A stretch of DNA of 64,000 nucleotides from Limnomonas spitsbergensis. Taxonomy: Eukaryota; Chlorophyta; Chlorophyceae; Chlamydomonadales. The stretch lies in the NCBI GenBank assembly GCA_037349105.1, contig JAYJMM010000086.1, positions 310,001-374,000 of the forward strand, given 5' to 3'. A model generated the notes under the pieces. It was not told the origin of the DNA and did no database searches. It was given only the letters and a program-made list of their open reading frames with translations. A program made the translations under genes and the position numbers. Below, piece after piece: positions 57,601 to 64,000 of the stretch; position 1 is the stretch's first letter; each line of letters opens with the position of its first letter.

Positions 57601-59994
57601 GGGAAGCCGCTTCCATAGCCTGCCATGGTCCTCGAGCTGCCGGCTGTAGGTGGGTCCAGGTTTGGTCCCAGGTGGGTGCTGGCTGTTGAAAGTCCCAACA
57701 AGGTCAGGAAGGGGGATGCTGGCCTGTATTATTTAAGATGCATGTGAGGCAATCTTTATGGGACCGCCAAGCGGCCATCGCAGGGCTGATGGGGTTCTCA
57801 GCCTGAAGGGCCTTCCGCTGGTAGCGTGAGCATCAGGGATTCAGGTACGTCAGGCTCACATGGTCATGGGAACTGTTCATTAAAGCACCGTTCGATAAGC
57901 AGTGGTGTGCTGGCTGCTTACTTCCGCATAAGGAACAGTCCTGTGGGGAAAAGAGGCTAAGAGACAGAAGACCACGGGGTAAGAGCTTCTCCAGGTCTGG
58001 GAATTAGATTTGTTGGCCTGCTCACATTTGCTTTGTACTGAGTGTGCTAAAATTGGAGCTGGAGCTTACAAATAAACAGTCGCCCTCCAGAGCGTTCTGT
58101 CTGATGACTGCTTCAAGCTGCGTGATGTAGCTGAAATGAAGATGATGCGCGTTTCCCTAGACATTGATCTTGTGCCCTAACCCAGGACATCCTGTCTGAA
58201 GGCTTCAAGCTGCATGATGTAGCTGAATTTTAGCTTCAACACATTATGAGGGACATTGATCTTGTGCCCCAATCCAGGACATCTTGTCTGAATGCTTCAG
58301 GCTTGTGTGATGCAGCTGAATTATAGCTGAAGCACGTTTCAAGAAGCACTGATCTTGTGCCTCAACCCTGGGCAATGTGTGTAATGAATGCTACAAGCCT
58401 CTAGGGGGCGCCGGAGAGCTACTGTTGATGTAGCTGAATTGTGGCTGACGTTTGTACCCTGCCTTGTCATTCCATCCCCCAGGGCATCCTGTCTGACGAG
58501 TGCTACAAGCTCGCCGACATCGCGGAGCCTCCGAACATGAAGCGCGCGTTTGAGGCATCCTTGTCGGCGGTCTCGCTGGCAGCAAACATGCTCGAGGTGA
58601 AGCCTGGGGACACGGGTGGGGAAATGAAGATAAGGGGGTTTGCAGGGTTTTCCCAGGGTTCATGTATTTCAGGGTTCAGTCTGTCTATCCCCGTTGGTTT
58701 GCAAGTGCTCTGAATGCTCTGCTTTGTTCACATGTTGGGCTTGGCAGGGCCTTCCTTCCTTAATCCTTGTTTTGAAGCGTATGTTATTTTCTTGTGCTGC
58801 TTTGTCCACCTGGATCTGACAAGGACTGGCCTCCATAGTACATACTTTCAAGCTAAAATGTAATGAATGGTTCTTTTACTGCTCTGTCCACCTGGGTCTG
58901 GTATCGGTGCAGATGCAGATGCAGATGCAGATGCAGATATGGCTTCAGCCCCTAGCATCTCTGTTCCCTTGACTCTCCGGCCGGTAGGGCTTGGGGCTTT
59001 AACCCTATACCTTAAGGGGCAAAGAGTTCTTCCTTTCCTATCTTGATCTGCTCCCAACACCCTTCACACACCCGCAATCGCTCCCAAATCCCTCCGGAAC
59101 CCTCAGGGTGCGACGGGCCTGCCCATGACGCTGCGTGACGGCAGCGGTGGTGTCAAGGGCGTCAGCCTGACGGGCTGGGTGGCGCTGCTGGGGATGGCGG
59201 CGCTGGTGGTGCTGTGCGTTTCTGTTGCAGCCACGCTGTTCAGGTAAGGGTGCATTGCACCAGAGTACCTTTTTGCCAGACTCAGCTACATGTGAGCTAC
59301 GTTCCAGCCACTGGCCGGAGGCCCCATTTGTGGCCAGTCATGCTGGTTTGGCCACCAGCCGCAGGCCGGTCCAGGTTTTGGGTTCAATCAAGCCTTTGGC
59401 GGCCGCAGGGCGGCCCATAGAAGTTGAACTCGTAGCCGGAAAAAGAACCACTGGGGAGAGCATGCCTCGTGGCTACTGGCCCCAATGTTAATTTTGGTTC
59501 GGGAGCGACATCCAAGAGGCCTCATGTGGGCGCGGCTTGGGACTTCCTGGCAGCAAGATGCCTCTAGCTGGAGCGGCAATATGCCTTTGCAGGCCTTGTG
59601 GGCTCAGGTGCATGCAATATTTGGCCTCATGAGAGGACCTTGACCGCGAGGGCCTGGTGCAGTGTGCCCTTGTGCCTAGGCTGCAGACCTAGGTCCGTGA
59701 AGGTTGGGTCCGTGTGGTGGCCGCAGGCCGAAGTCGGTGAAGGTTTGGTCTGAGTGGTGGCCGCCCAGCAGCAGGCAAAATGTGGTCTGGTGTCCACTGA
59801 AATGAGATCCCTGTTGAGCCCCTTTTTATTAACTCGGATCTTTAGATTTTTTTAACTATTGTATCACTTTCGACCTGCTTTTGTGACTCTGAATTGGCAA
59901 CCCTGTTTGTGTGTGCAGGCGCGTGCTCTCACGCGGTCAGCATGAGGGCAGTGGCTACACGCTGGTCGTGAAACAGCCTGTGACCAGGGGATGA
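33674..59994 (+). CDS. GLG1: Golgi apparatus protein 1 homologue (cysteine-rich GLG1 / FGF-receptor repeat type I membrane protein), 25 exons, 887 residues
   Basis: Exons: 33674-33676 (ATG only, inferred), 33811-33961, 34895-35011, 36049-36138, 36881-37029, 37641-37751, 39321-39446, 39656-39738, 40843-40951, 43141-43263, 43620-43694, 44596-44724, 45201-45265, 45677-45851, 51646-51744, 52433-52514, 52754-52845, 53631-53717, 54311-54402, 55473-55590, 56205-56399, 57446-57511, 58483-58596, 59107-59243, 59919-59994 (TGA). Every junction is GT-AG, all phases agree and 2664 nt divide by three. Residues 2-17 form a signal peptide (RLLLALFVLASSALHG). About 54-690 carry roughly a dozen Cys repeats of C-x3-D-x4-C-x(n)-G-x-GR-x3-CL-x(n)-C type, e.g. 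CKDDADSLCKD with GRIQGCL. A membrane helix is at about 840-862 and a 24-residue tail contains YTLV (YxxPhi sorting type). Animal GLG1 (ESL-1, MG-160) is a Golgi/secretory glycoprotein of about 1,180 residues; this version is shorter. Role in algae unknown. Family call is strong; the start is the weakest part. Confidence 0.5.
35480..36048 (+). repeat. Five decayed copies of GLG1 exon 36049 with its acceptor
   Basis: Copies start near 35480, 35575, 35690, 35805 and 35930 (spacing about 95-125 bp); the authentic exon starts at 36049. All show (G)AGGTGTCTGATGAGTGCAAG-like and CACGTCTTCCAGTTC-like blocks after a C-rich CCCCAG. Several still read D-E-C-K-x-H-V-F-Q-F. Lost or altered acceptors, in-frame stops or lack of donors make most of them non-exonic. 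Confidence 0.5.
36718..36880 (+). repeat. Decayed copies of GLG1 exon 36881 start
   Basis: 36714-36765 (CAG then CCAATGCCTGCAAGGCTGAT and CTTGCAACGTGACC) is a close copy of the exon start at 36881, with a TGA soon after. A more degenerate copy is at about 36805-36845. Confidence 0.5.
37121..37156 (+). other. Candidate 36-nt cassette micro-exon (duplicate of GLG1 exon end)
   Basis: Preceded by CACCGTGCAG and followed by GTGAGG, phase 0 in and out. It encodes PCKKEVFKVMAA, a copy of QCKKEVFKVQAA that ends exon 36881-37029. If included, it would add 12 residues with an extra cysteine. Inclusion is untested. Confidence 0.5.
37236..37370 (+). repeat. Further decayed copies of the exon 36881-37029 donor end
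   Basis: CAAAGGAAGTCTTGAAAGTT (about 37243) and CGCAAGAAGATCTTCAAGGT (about 37325) resemble CAAGAAGGAGGTGTTCAAGG. Neither keeps an intact acceptor and donor pair. Confidence 0.5.
37752..39020 (+). repeat. 49-bp G-rich minisatellite in GLG1 intron 6, about 25 copies
   Basis: It starts at the donor of exon 37641-37751 (TTG then GTGGGTAGCTGGGG). Units contain GTAGCTGGGG, CGGGTAGGGTGGGTGG, TGGGGTGGGGCAGGTAAGG. Most contain CAGGTAAGG, a consensus 5' splice site. The sense strand has many runs of 3-5 Gs, so transcript and coding strand could form G-quadruplexes. The long minus-strand open frame across it is a repeat artefact. Confidence 0.5.
39201..39260 (+). repeat. Decayed copy of GLG1 exon 39321 start
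   Basis: CTTGGCCTGCGAGGAGCAGC followed by TGTAGTG corresponds to CCTGGGCCTGTGAGGAGCAGCTGTTCCG in the exon (39351-39375); the copy has an in-frame TAG. Confidence 0.5.
40088..40780. mobile_element. 693-bp non-autonomous DNA transposon with TA target duplication in GLG1 intron 8
   Basis: Left end CCGTAAAACAGCTTAGACTC and right end GAGTCTAACCTGCTCTACGG are inverted repeats of about 23 bp with three mismatches; TA flanks both sides (40086-40087 and 40781-40782). The interior alternates CCGCGCA(C/G) blocks with AATTTAATTAA-like tracts and has no open frame. Same TA/CCGTA start as the 24703-24885 MITE. Confidence 0.5.
40388..40460 (+). other. tRNA-like (SINE or tRNA pseudogene) segment
   Basis: GGGCTCAGTGGC (40393-40404) resembles a Pol III A box, and GGTTCGAATCC (40439-40449) is a perfect B box 46 nt downstream. 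CCGACC and GGTCGG can pair between them. The T stem and acceptor stem do not close, so it is not a functional tRNA. It lies inside the 693-bp element. Confidence 0.5.
40952..42010 (+). repeat. GTGAGGGCTTTG array in GLG1 intron 9, about 75 copies
   Basis: Units of 13-15 bp, GTGAGGGCTTTG with A, G, GG or AG extensions. The array begins exactly at the authentic donor (GTGAGG at 40952), so each unit repeats the donor hexamer. The last units decay to GTGAGGGTTTTGAG. Confidence 0.5.
42412..43140 (+). repeat. Five decayed copies of GLG1 exon 43141 with upstream intron end
   Basis: Copies at about 42415, 42564, 42712, 42858 and 42998 precede the true exon at 43141 (period about 146 bp). Each repeats CCTTGCTG(A/C)CC(A/G)CCTCCTCTC, GATATCGACACATACGACTC and CAACTGCCTGCAACTG. 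In the true exon CTGCAAGACTAC continues open; in the copies it becomes CTGCAACTG followed by CCCCCAGCATTGGAACCC. The second copy retains a CTCAG acceptor. Confidence 0.5.
44167..44595 (+). repeat. Three copies of GLG1 exon 44596 start, period 158 bp
   Basis: Acceptor-exon junctions at 44167, 44325 and 44483 (158-bp steps) precede the true one at 44596. The copies read VIHRL where the true exon reads VIRCL, so the conserved repeat cysteine is absent. The 44325 and 44483 units are nearly identical over their full length, including intron sequence, so the amplification is recent. Confidence 0.5.
44757..44975 (+). repeat. Decayed copies of GLG1 exon 44724 donor end
   Basis: GAGAACCTGGAGTTCCAGCA with GTGGTAAGGC (about 44759), GACTTCTAGTATCCCATGAA then GGAGGTGAGG (about 44848), and GTACTCCATGAAGAAGGTGG (about 44941) copy the end of the exon plus donor. 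Stops or altered donors make them inactive. Confidence 0.5.
45020..45200. repeat. Tandem CACACCGCTGAAGAAACC repeat, C-rich
   Basis: Two units of about 65 bp (CACACAGCTGAAGAAACCTA and CACACCGCTGAAGAAACCCA) followed by C-rich tracts, in the intron before exon 45201. Confidence 0.5.
45339..45676 (+). repeat. Decayed copies of GLG1 exon 45677 and C-rich direct repeat
   Basis: GGTGACAAGGGCTTGCGCAA (45345) and a junction copy CCCTCAGTTGCTTGCAAGAG (45446) resemble CCCTCAGGTGCTTGCAAGAG (45670). A direct repeat CACTGG(G)ACCTTGA(G/C)G(A/C)GTCATG lies at 45523 and 45586. Confidence 0.5.
46026..51235 (+). repeat. 31-bp satellite array, 168 copies, in GLG1 intron 14
   Basis: The unit reads CCCACTTCTGCTGAATGCAA then CCCTCGATCAG. 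5210 bp equals 168 units plus two inserted bases, both in the unit near 50957. Most variation is at position 5 (C, A or T), and A-C-T variant triplets recur near 46335, 47855, 48968 and 49560. No unique spacers, so not a CRISPR array. 31 is not a multiple of three and stops occur in all frames. It is nearly homogeneous over 5 kb, implying recent expansion. The host intron is 5.8 kb. Confidence 0.5.
52056..52421 (+). repeat. 89-bp tandem repeat, 4 copies, in GLG1 intron 15
   Basis: The unit contains ATGTGCGGCATAGATGTGCA, GCAGTACAGCCGTTCTGTTG and CGTACTTCACGGCTGTTTAC. Four virtually identical copies end 12 bp before the acceptor of exon 52433. Confidence 0.5.
52846..53500 (+). repeat. Purine-rich then pyrimidine-rich tracts in GLG1 intron 17
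   Basis: 52846-52945 is GGAGA-rich from the donor onward. 53200-53590 is C-rich with CCACCCCACCCCATTTCCCT units repeated three times (53352-53455). Sense-strand asymmetry switches from purine to pyrimidine before the acceptor. Confidence 0.5.
54211..54265 (+). repeat. Copy of GLG1 exon 54311 start, exactly 100 bp upstream
   Basis: CGCAG then GCGCGTGTGCTCTGCTGCCT corresponds to CTGCAG then GCGCGAGTGTTCCGCTGCCT at 54311. It reads ARVLCCLAEHTNGH against ARVFRCLAENTNDP. The acceptor is intact; no donor is evident. Confidence 0.5.
54636..54960 (+). repeat. Two tandem copies of the dispersed intronic repeat
   Basis: Copy starts TATTTTATGTCAGCACGCTG (54638) and CACTTAGCACGCTGCAGCTA (54773); the second continues through GGCTGGTCCAGGTTTGTTCC. 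Same family as 57541, 59280 and 16217, and reversed at 36228, 39770 and 56720. Confidence 0.5.
55199..55472 (+). repeat. Two decayed copies of GLG1 exon 55473 start
   Basis: CCTTCAGGCAGTCCAACAGG (55204, stop soon after) and GACTGGAATCTGGACGCCCC then CTCTGAGCAAAGCCTGCAAG (55339) copy the true exon CCTCCAGGCAGTCCAATTGG and GACCCCCCTCTGCGCAAAGC. Confidence 0.5.
55600..55935 (+). repeat. Decayed copies of GLG1 exon 55590 donor end
   Basis: GTGAGGACGGAGCTGTGCAC (55705) and GAGGACAGCATGGATGGTGT then CAAGTGCATGGTGAGGGGGC (about 55831-55877) copy the exon end. The second keeps CATG then GTGAGG, but with a base change that breaks the frame. Confidence 0.5.
56072..56144 (+). repeat. Copy of GLG1 exon 56205 start
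   Basis: CCCTAG then ATTAAGCACCAGGTGAACCT, GGCATCTGGCTTTCAGCATG, GGGCCGGGCCACCCAC, parallel to ATGAAGCACTATGAGGACCT in the true exon. The ATG has become ATT, and CAG follows at its end. Confidence 0.5.
57146..57350. repeat. Palindromic AGTAACTGTCGTTACT repeat
   Basis: Units of 15-40 bp built from AGTAACTGTC(A/G)TTACT, AAGTAACTGTC and GGACCAGTAACTGTC. The core AGTAAC-TGTC-GTTACT is an inverted repeat. Located in GLG1 intron 21. Confidence 0.5.
57541..57710 (+). repeat. Dispersed intronic repeat copy followed by copy of exon 57446 end
   Basis: CTTATTTTATGGCTCAGC through GGTCCAGGTTTGGTCCCAGG is the dispersed family. GTGGGTGCTGGCTGTTGAAA then GTCCCAACAAGGTCAGG (57672-57708) copies the exon end CGGGTGCTGGCTGCTGGCAG then CCCCAACAAGGTGCGG. 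Confidence 0.5.
58089..58482 (+). repeat. Four decayed copies of GLG1 exon 58483 start
   Basis: GTTCTGTCTGATGACTGCTT (58094), CATCCTGTCTGAAGGCTTCA (58188), CATCTTGTCTGAATGCTTCA (58280) and a weaker GTGTAATGAATGCTACAAGC (58379) precede the true CATCCTGTCTGACGAGTGCT (58485). Each is followed by GATGTAGCTGAA and about 50 bp of shared intron (GATCTTGTGCC). Confidence 0.5.
58909..58939. repeat. (GCAGAT)5 microsatellite
   Basis: Five hexamer units in GLG1 intron 23. Confidence 0.5.
59280..59410 (+). repeat. Dispersed intronic repeat copy in GLG1 intron 24
   Basis: CTCAGCTACATGTGAGCTAC, GGCCGGTCCAGGTTTTGGGT and GGCGGCCGCAGG match the family. Confidence 0.5.
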
Positions 59995-62420
59995 GACATC
60001 TCGGCTTTGGGATCTCTGGAGACCATAGCTAGAGACCCAGCTGGGGCTGAGGCTGGCAGCTGGGGCTGGCGGCAGGAGCTGGGGCTGGCGGTGCGGCAGC
60101 AAAAGGACAAGTGGTGAAGTTTGGGACGCCTCGACCTCTCTCTTTCTCATGCGGCAAAACGAATCAGTGGTCGATGGAAGCTCGGCATACGGCGTAGAAT
60201 ACGGGGTTGTGAGATGAGGCGTCATAGTGGATCTGGCAGATCTTCCCTGTGGAGGGTTCATGTTTAAGAGGCAGTGTTTATGTGGGCGGGCATGAGGCTA
60301 CGTTACGGCACCTATGCGCTTTGCTTGTAGTTTTTAAATTAGGACCGTAGACTCTCCTGGCAGTGTCATGTGCAGTCAAACACATAGACTCCTAGAATAA
60401 ACGTTTGCTCAGGCATGACGCACTAGCTTAACCACGGTGATTTGCGGATGCTACGAGTCCCATGCTCAAATGTGCATTCACGGTGCAAATTGGATTGTAA
60501 TTAAAAGCGAGATTAAAAGTGAAACATAACACTGCATTGTTGTTGTGACAATGGCAGTGCTGTCACTGTAAATCGTCTTATTATGTTTTCTGCGAATCAG
60601 CTTAACTAGGAGGCCCTTGGCATGCCACAAACATGAGGCCTGAGGAATGCCCGAGGCAGCAATCTGCCATATGACTTCGGCTTTGAAACGCGTTCCGGTC
60701 TGGTCCGCACATCCCCCCAAAATGTTTCATTAAAACAATCGCGTAAATTTTTAATTTATTGCGCGGGCCAATAATGATATAGAAACCATTCGCCGGCTAA
60801 TAACGGCGAGTTTTGTTTTCCCAGACCGCAGATTAGCGTGTAGCTCAAACTAATATAAGCGCGCAGGCCGTCCCCGCAAACTATTTAATTAATAAATTTG
60901 TTCAAACCGGAAAAGCAAATTAAGGCATACCGGTCCGGCTAATTCAAATTTGCAATAAACATTCGAGTTAACCATATATAGAGGTACTTCCTTCGCATAA
61001 TCCAAAATACCGTCAAGCTCAGAATAAGAAAAGCTATGGTGCAAGACCTGTGATGGTATGCTGTACATGGTTCACTGTTTGATTAAATTTGACTGAGTAA
61101 CAGCTGTGCTAGTTTTTGCTCTCTGCTTTTTACGAAGCCTTGCCCTCCCCACATATCTAGTAGCAAAAAAGGAAACGAAATGCGCAGGCCTGACGTTGAT
61201 GGAGGTCATATTTTATGGCATGATGAATGCAACTTTGCAGCGTTCGCCTCTATTCCATGTCTCAAATAAAATATACTTGCAGCTTGGCCACGTTGCTACC
61301 GCACTTCGTAGGGCCGTTAGGGGGCCCCCAGGCCTTGCCTTTGTTGGTCTGCTGCAATAGTCCTCCACATCCGATATTATGAAATCCTTCCCAAGCCACC
61401 TTGTTACCAACACTCTTGACTGAATTGCGAAGCTCTCCCTTAACCCCAATTTTAATTACGATATATCAGTACCCGACTACGGGTACCATGCAATATCCTG
61501 TAAAAACTCACACAATGGCTTGCCAAACTGCTTGTACCTAAATGAGTATATGACTGACTACATCGACCGGAATCAATGAGGTATATTTCTACGATTAATC
61601 TGACTTCAAAAATGCTGGCGGACCTTTCAAACTCATGCCAATAAATGCAACAAAAAAGTGCCCAATAATAAACAAATCCCCAACAGTAAACGGCAATTGT
61701 TAAGTAGATATCGGCTTGAGGCAGCTGTCCCAGAAGATGTAATACGCCCCCCTCCCGCTCAAACAACAAATAAATCCCAGCTAAAAAGAGGCCCCCGTTC
61801 AACCGCAACATTGAGTAGCTGGTACCAAGCGTGAAGAGGCACACATGTTTAAGGGTTTGGGGGAAGTTGCCTCTTTCCCACGCCCACCTTCTCTGGTCCA
61901 ACAGGCCACCTCTTCCCCGTGTCTAAGTTAACGGGGCTTGTGGCGAGCTGAAGGCAAAGGCCCGGAGGCAAGGCTGTCCGCTGGCCAGGAGGCACGCTGA
62001 ATGGCTTGGAAGCAGGAAGGCCAGACAGCAGGCGCCACAGCTGGCCAGAAGAAGGATGGCCCGGCGGCAGGCCAGGGAGATGTTGAGGCGACGTGCCCCA
62101 CACCTGGCCAGCATGCAGCCCCGGCGGCAGGCCAGACAGCAGGGCAGCAGGCAGGCCCATTGACTGCCCAGCAGGCGGCCCCCGCGGCAGGCCCGCGACC
62201 TGGCGAGGCGACGCGCACAATGAGGCAAGCCCCCATGAGGCAAGCCCGTCGGCTACCCAGGAGGGAGGGCATACGGTATGTTGTGTCCGTGCTTTGCCGC
62301 AGCCACTGCTTGTGAGTGGGGGAGTGGGGGAGGGGACCTGAGAGGGTAGGGGAAGGTGGGCAGAAAGCTGCGTCTTTATTCCCCTGTTTCCGTCCATGGA
62401 CACGGCAGGACTCCACTGAC
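59995..62420. other. GLG1 3' UTR, AT-rich spacer and unassigned sequence
   Basis: 60720-61010 is AT-rich with CGCGC(A/G) islands like the interior of the 40088-40780 element, so another such element may lie here. 61930-62220 is a degenerate GGCAGGCC-type repeat. On the minus strand, CACAAGCAG at about 62286 followed by WLRQSTDTTYRMPSLLGS could be a further exon of the gene at 62421-63801, but this is unproven. Confidence 0.5.
60496..60500 (+). terminator. Candidate poly(A) signal for GLG1
   Basis: TGTAA, the usual chlorophycean polyadenylation signal, 502 nt after the stop codon. Another TGTAA is at 60567-60571. Long 3' UTRs are common in these algae; choice between them is not possible here. 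Confidence 0.5.
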
Positions 62421-63801
62421 CTGCCGGATCTTCTTCGCCGTGAAGGGAACTCTGTTGTACAGGATGAATTTGCTGAGAGACAGGGCGAGGTAGCCACGTG
62501 CCAGTCCAGGGCAGCCGTCATGCAGGTTTGGGTTGCCCCCCAGGCCGAGGAGGAGCTTCTCCATAGTCAAGTTGCCTGATATGGCGGGCAGGCACGCAGT
62601 ATTAGACTGACCGGCAGGGGGGCATGTGGCAGGGGGCAGAGGCAGTGGTGCAGTGGGGGCGGGGGGGCAGGGGGGCAGGGGGCAGCAGGGCAGTGGAGCA
62701 GGGGGCAGCAGGGCAGGGGGCTGCGGGGATGTGGGGCAAGGGGGCAGGGGGCAGCAGGGCAGTAAGGCACGGGGGCAGGGGGCCGCAGGGCAGGGGGCTG
62801 CGGGGATGTGGGGCAGGGGGGCAGGGGGCCGCAGGGCAGGGGGCTGCGGGGATGTGGGGCAAGGAGGCAGGGGGGCAGGGGGCAGCAGGGCAGGGGGCTG
62901 CGGGGATGTGGGGCAGGGGGGCAGGGGGCAGCAGGGCAGTGGGGCAGTGGGGGTGGGGGGGAAGGGGGTAGGGGGCAGCAGGGCAGTGGGTCAGTGGGGG
63001 TGGGGGGGAAGGGGGTTGGGGGCAGCAGGGCAGGGGGCTGCGGGGATGTAGGGCAAGGGGGCAGGGGGCAGCAGGGCAGGGGGGCAGTGGGGGTGGGGGG
63101 GAAGGGGGTAGGGGGCAGCAGGGCAGGGGGCTGCGGGGATGTGGGGCAGGGGGGCAAGGGCAAGGGGGCAGGGCAGGGGCAGGGGCACACCCACCCTTGC
63201 AGAAAATATCACTGAGGTACTTCTTCAGCTCCCGGATAGGCATCTCCACGTTGCCGCTTCCTGTGTTATCTTCAGACCGGAGAGGGTGTGCACGGCCCCA
63301 GACAATGATGTACGGAAACCTACGTAGGGAGACAGTACATAACATTATCAATGCCATTTACCCCATTTGTCAGCTTGCCCGGGTCTATAGCTGGAAGGCA
63401 GGTAGCAGAACAATAGCCAGCTGCAGGTTCAGATGAAAAAGACGCACTTAGCCCCCCCGAGGAAGGACATACCACTGACGCTTCGTGTAGGCGTACAGTT
63501 CGACCGAGTAGAAATGGTCCGCTTGGCCTCAGTCGGTGCTGCTTGGCAGCGGTGTAGAGTAGGACACATCTGGTCTGTAAAGCTTCACATGCAACATCGG
63601 CGGCGTCTGATTTGTCTGCGGCAAAGGGACCAGGCATATTGCATGTTGGCCCTCGGGGGCCCGGTCGCCGTCCAAGAAGCCAGCAATCTGGAAGGCTTGC
63701 TTGGTGTTGGGGGGCAGCAGGTCAACCAGGATGAGCAATAGGCCAGCCCCGGGAAGCGGGAGGTGGCTTCCAAGGTTCGTAAGCGTGCAGATTACAGCGA
63801 T
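62421..63801 (-). CDS. Unrecognised minus-strand gene, at least three exons (partial)
   Basis: Exons in transcript order: one from 63801 (acceptor CCTCGCAG) to an undefined end near 63450; 63319-63195 (acceptor CCCTACGTAG, donor GTGGGT); 62575-62421 (acceptor CATATCAG, donor GTCAGT). The last two join in phase (one base plus two). They read FPYIIVWGRAHPLRSEDNTG through MPIRELKKYLSDIFCK, then NLTMEKLLLGLGGNPNLHDG through PFTAKKIRQ. The first reads IAVICTLTNLGSHLPLPGAG, then LLLILVDLLPPNTKQAFQIA. Its frame meets TGA (63531-63529) and continues GQADHFYSVELYAYTKRQWY with protein-like composition before TAA. No family recognised; both gene ends lie outside what I can join. It may be a decaying gene or element. 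Confidence 0.5.
62620..63185 (-). repeat. Homopurine/homopyrimidine minisatellite in an intron of the minus-strand gene
   Basis: Plus strand G-rich units GGGGCAGGGGGCAGCAGGGC and GGGGGCTGCGGGGATGTGGG, about 40-90 bp period. It occupies the intron from just after the donor at 63194. On the sense (minus) strand it is C-rich, the opposite asymmetry to the GLG1 arrays. The long proline-rich open frame across it is a repeat artefact. Confidence 0.5.
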
Positions 63802-64000
63802 CTGCGAGGGAGGCATACAAACGTGTGAGGTACAACTTGTTGCTTATCAGATTAGCCTTTCCCTTTCTTTTTCCAAATCCCCCCTCCCTATTATGGCCTC
63901 TCCATGCCAGCCTTTAAGCATAGCCAGAGGTGAAATCAAACATCATTTCCTCCCCCCCCTTCTTTTTATGGCCTCTCCAGGCCAGCCTTTGAGCATAGCC
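63802..64000. repeat. Start of a tandem repeat at the window edge
   Basis: TTATGGCCTCTCCATGCCAG then CCTTTAAGCATAGCC (63891-63925) recurs as TTATGGCCTCTCCAGGCCAG then CCTTTGAGCATAGCC (63966-64000), period 75 bp, continuing beyond the window. Confidence 0.5.

Noticed and set aside
62567..63357. Long proline/cysteine-rich minus-strand frames
   Set aside because: Translation of the intronic G/C array. Only the flanking segments 63195-63319 and 62421-62575 look like exons.

Overview
The window looks like nuclear DNA of a green alga (Chlorophyta, probably Chlamydomonadales; the placement is inference). Exons are GC-rich, introns are numerous with GTGAGG, GTGCGT or GTAAGG donors and CAG acceptors, TGTAA poly(A)-like signals occur, and the space between genes is full of decayed transposons and satellite arrays. 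Nothing bacterial is visible (no operons, no Shine-Dalgarno sites).

Layout. 1-2.45 kb: 3' end of a spliced DUF4218-like, CACTA-type transposon gene (+). 2.7-9.2 kb: minisatellites and unassigned sequence. 9.2-10.7 kb: a dispersed TE end and a 0.45-kb inverted-repeat element. 10.9-18.4 kb: a diverged inverted repeat with 3.2-kb arms around a 1.1-kb spacer. 18.45-20.04 kb: nested, 5'-truncated non-LTR (LINE) fragments (-). 21.1-22.2 kb: a broken PIF1/Helitron-type helicase relic preceded by a 23-residue coding repeat. 24.7 kb: a clean 183-bp MITE with a TA target duplication. 25.2-28.8 kb: exons of an unrecognised gene (+). 29-33.3 kb: further repeats and a LINE 3' end.

33.67-59.99 kb is the main gene: a 25-exon, 26.3-kb locus for an 887-residue Golgi apparatus protein 1 (GLG1, cysteine-rich FGF-receptor repeat) homologue. 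It has a signal peptide, a cysteine-repeat ectodomain, one C-terminal membrane segment and a short tail with a YxxPhi motif. All 24 exon junctions agree in phase and the coding sum divides by three. Coding sequence is about 10% of the locus. Its introns hold a 168-copy 31-bp satellite (5.2 kb), a G-rich 49-bp array of about 25 units and an array of about 75 GTGAGGGCTTTG units, the last two starting at authentic 5' splice sites. Eleven of the 25 exons have decayed partial copies, usually including the splice junction, in the neighbouring introns.

60-64 kb: the GLG1 3' flank, then exons of an unrecognised minus-strand gene whose intron also holds a homopurine/homopyrimidine array.

The most unusual feature is this systematic duplication of splice junctions in GLG1, including an intact in-frame 36-nt micro-exon copy at 37121-37156.
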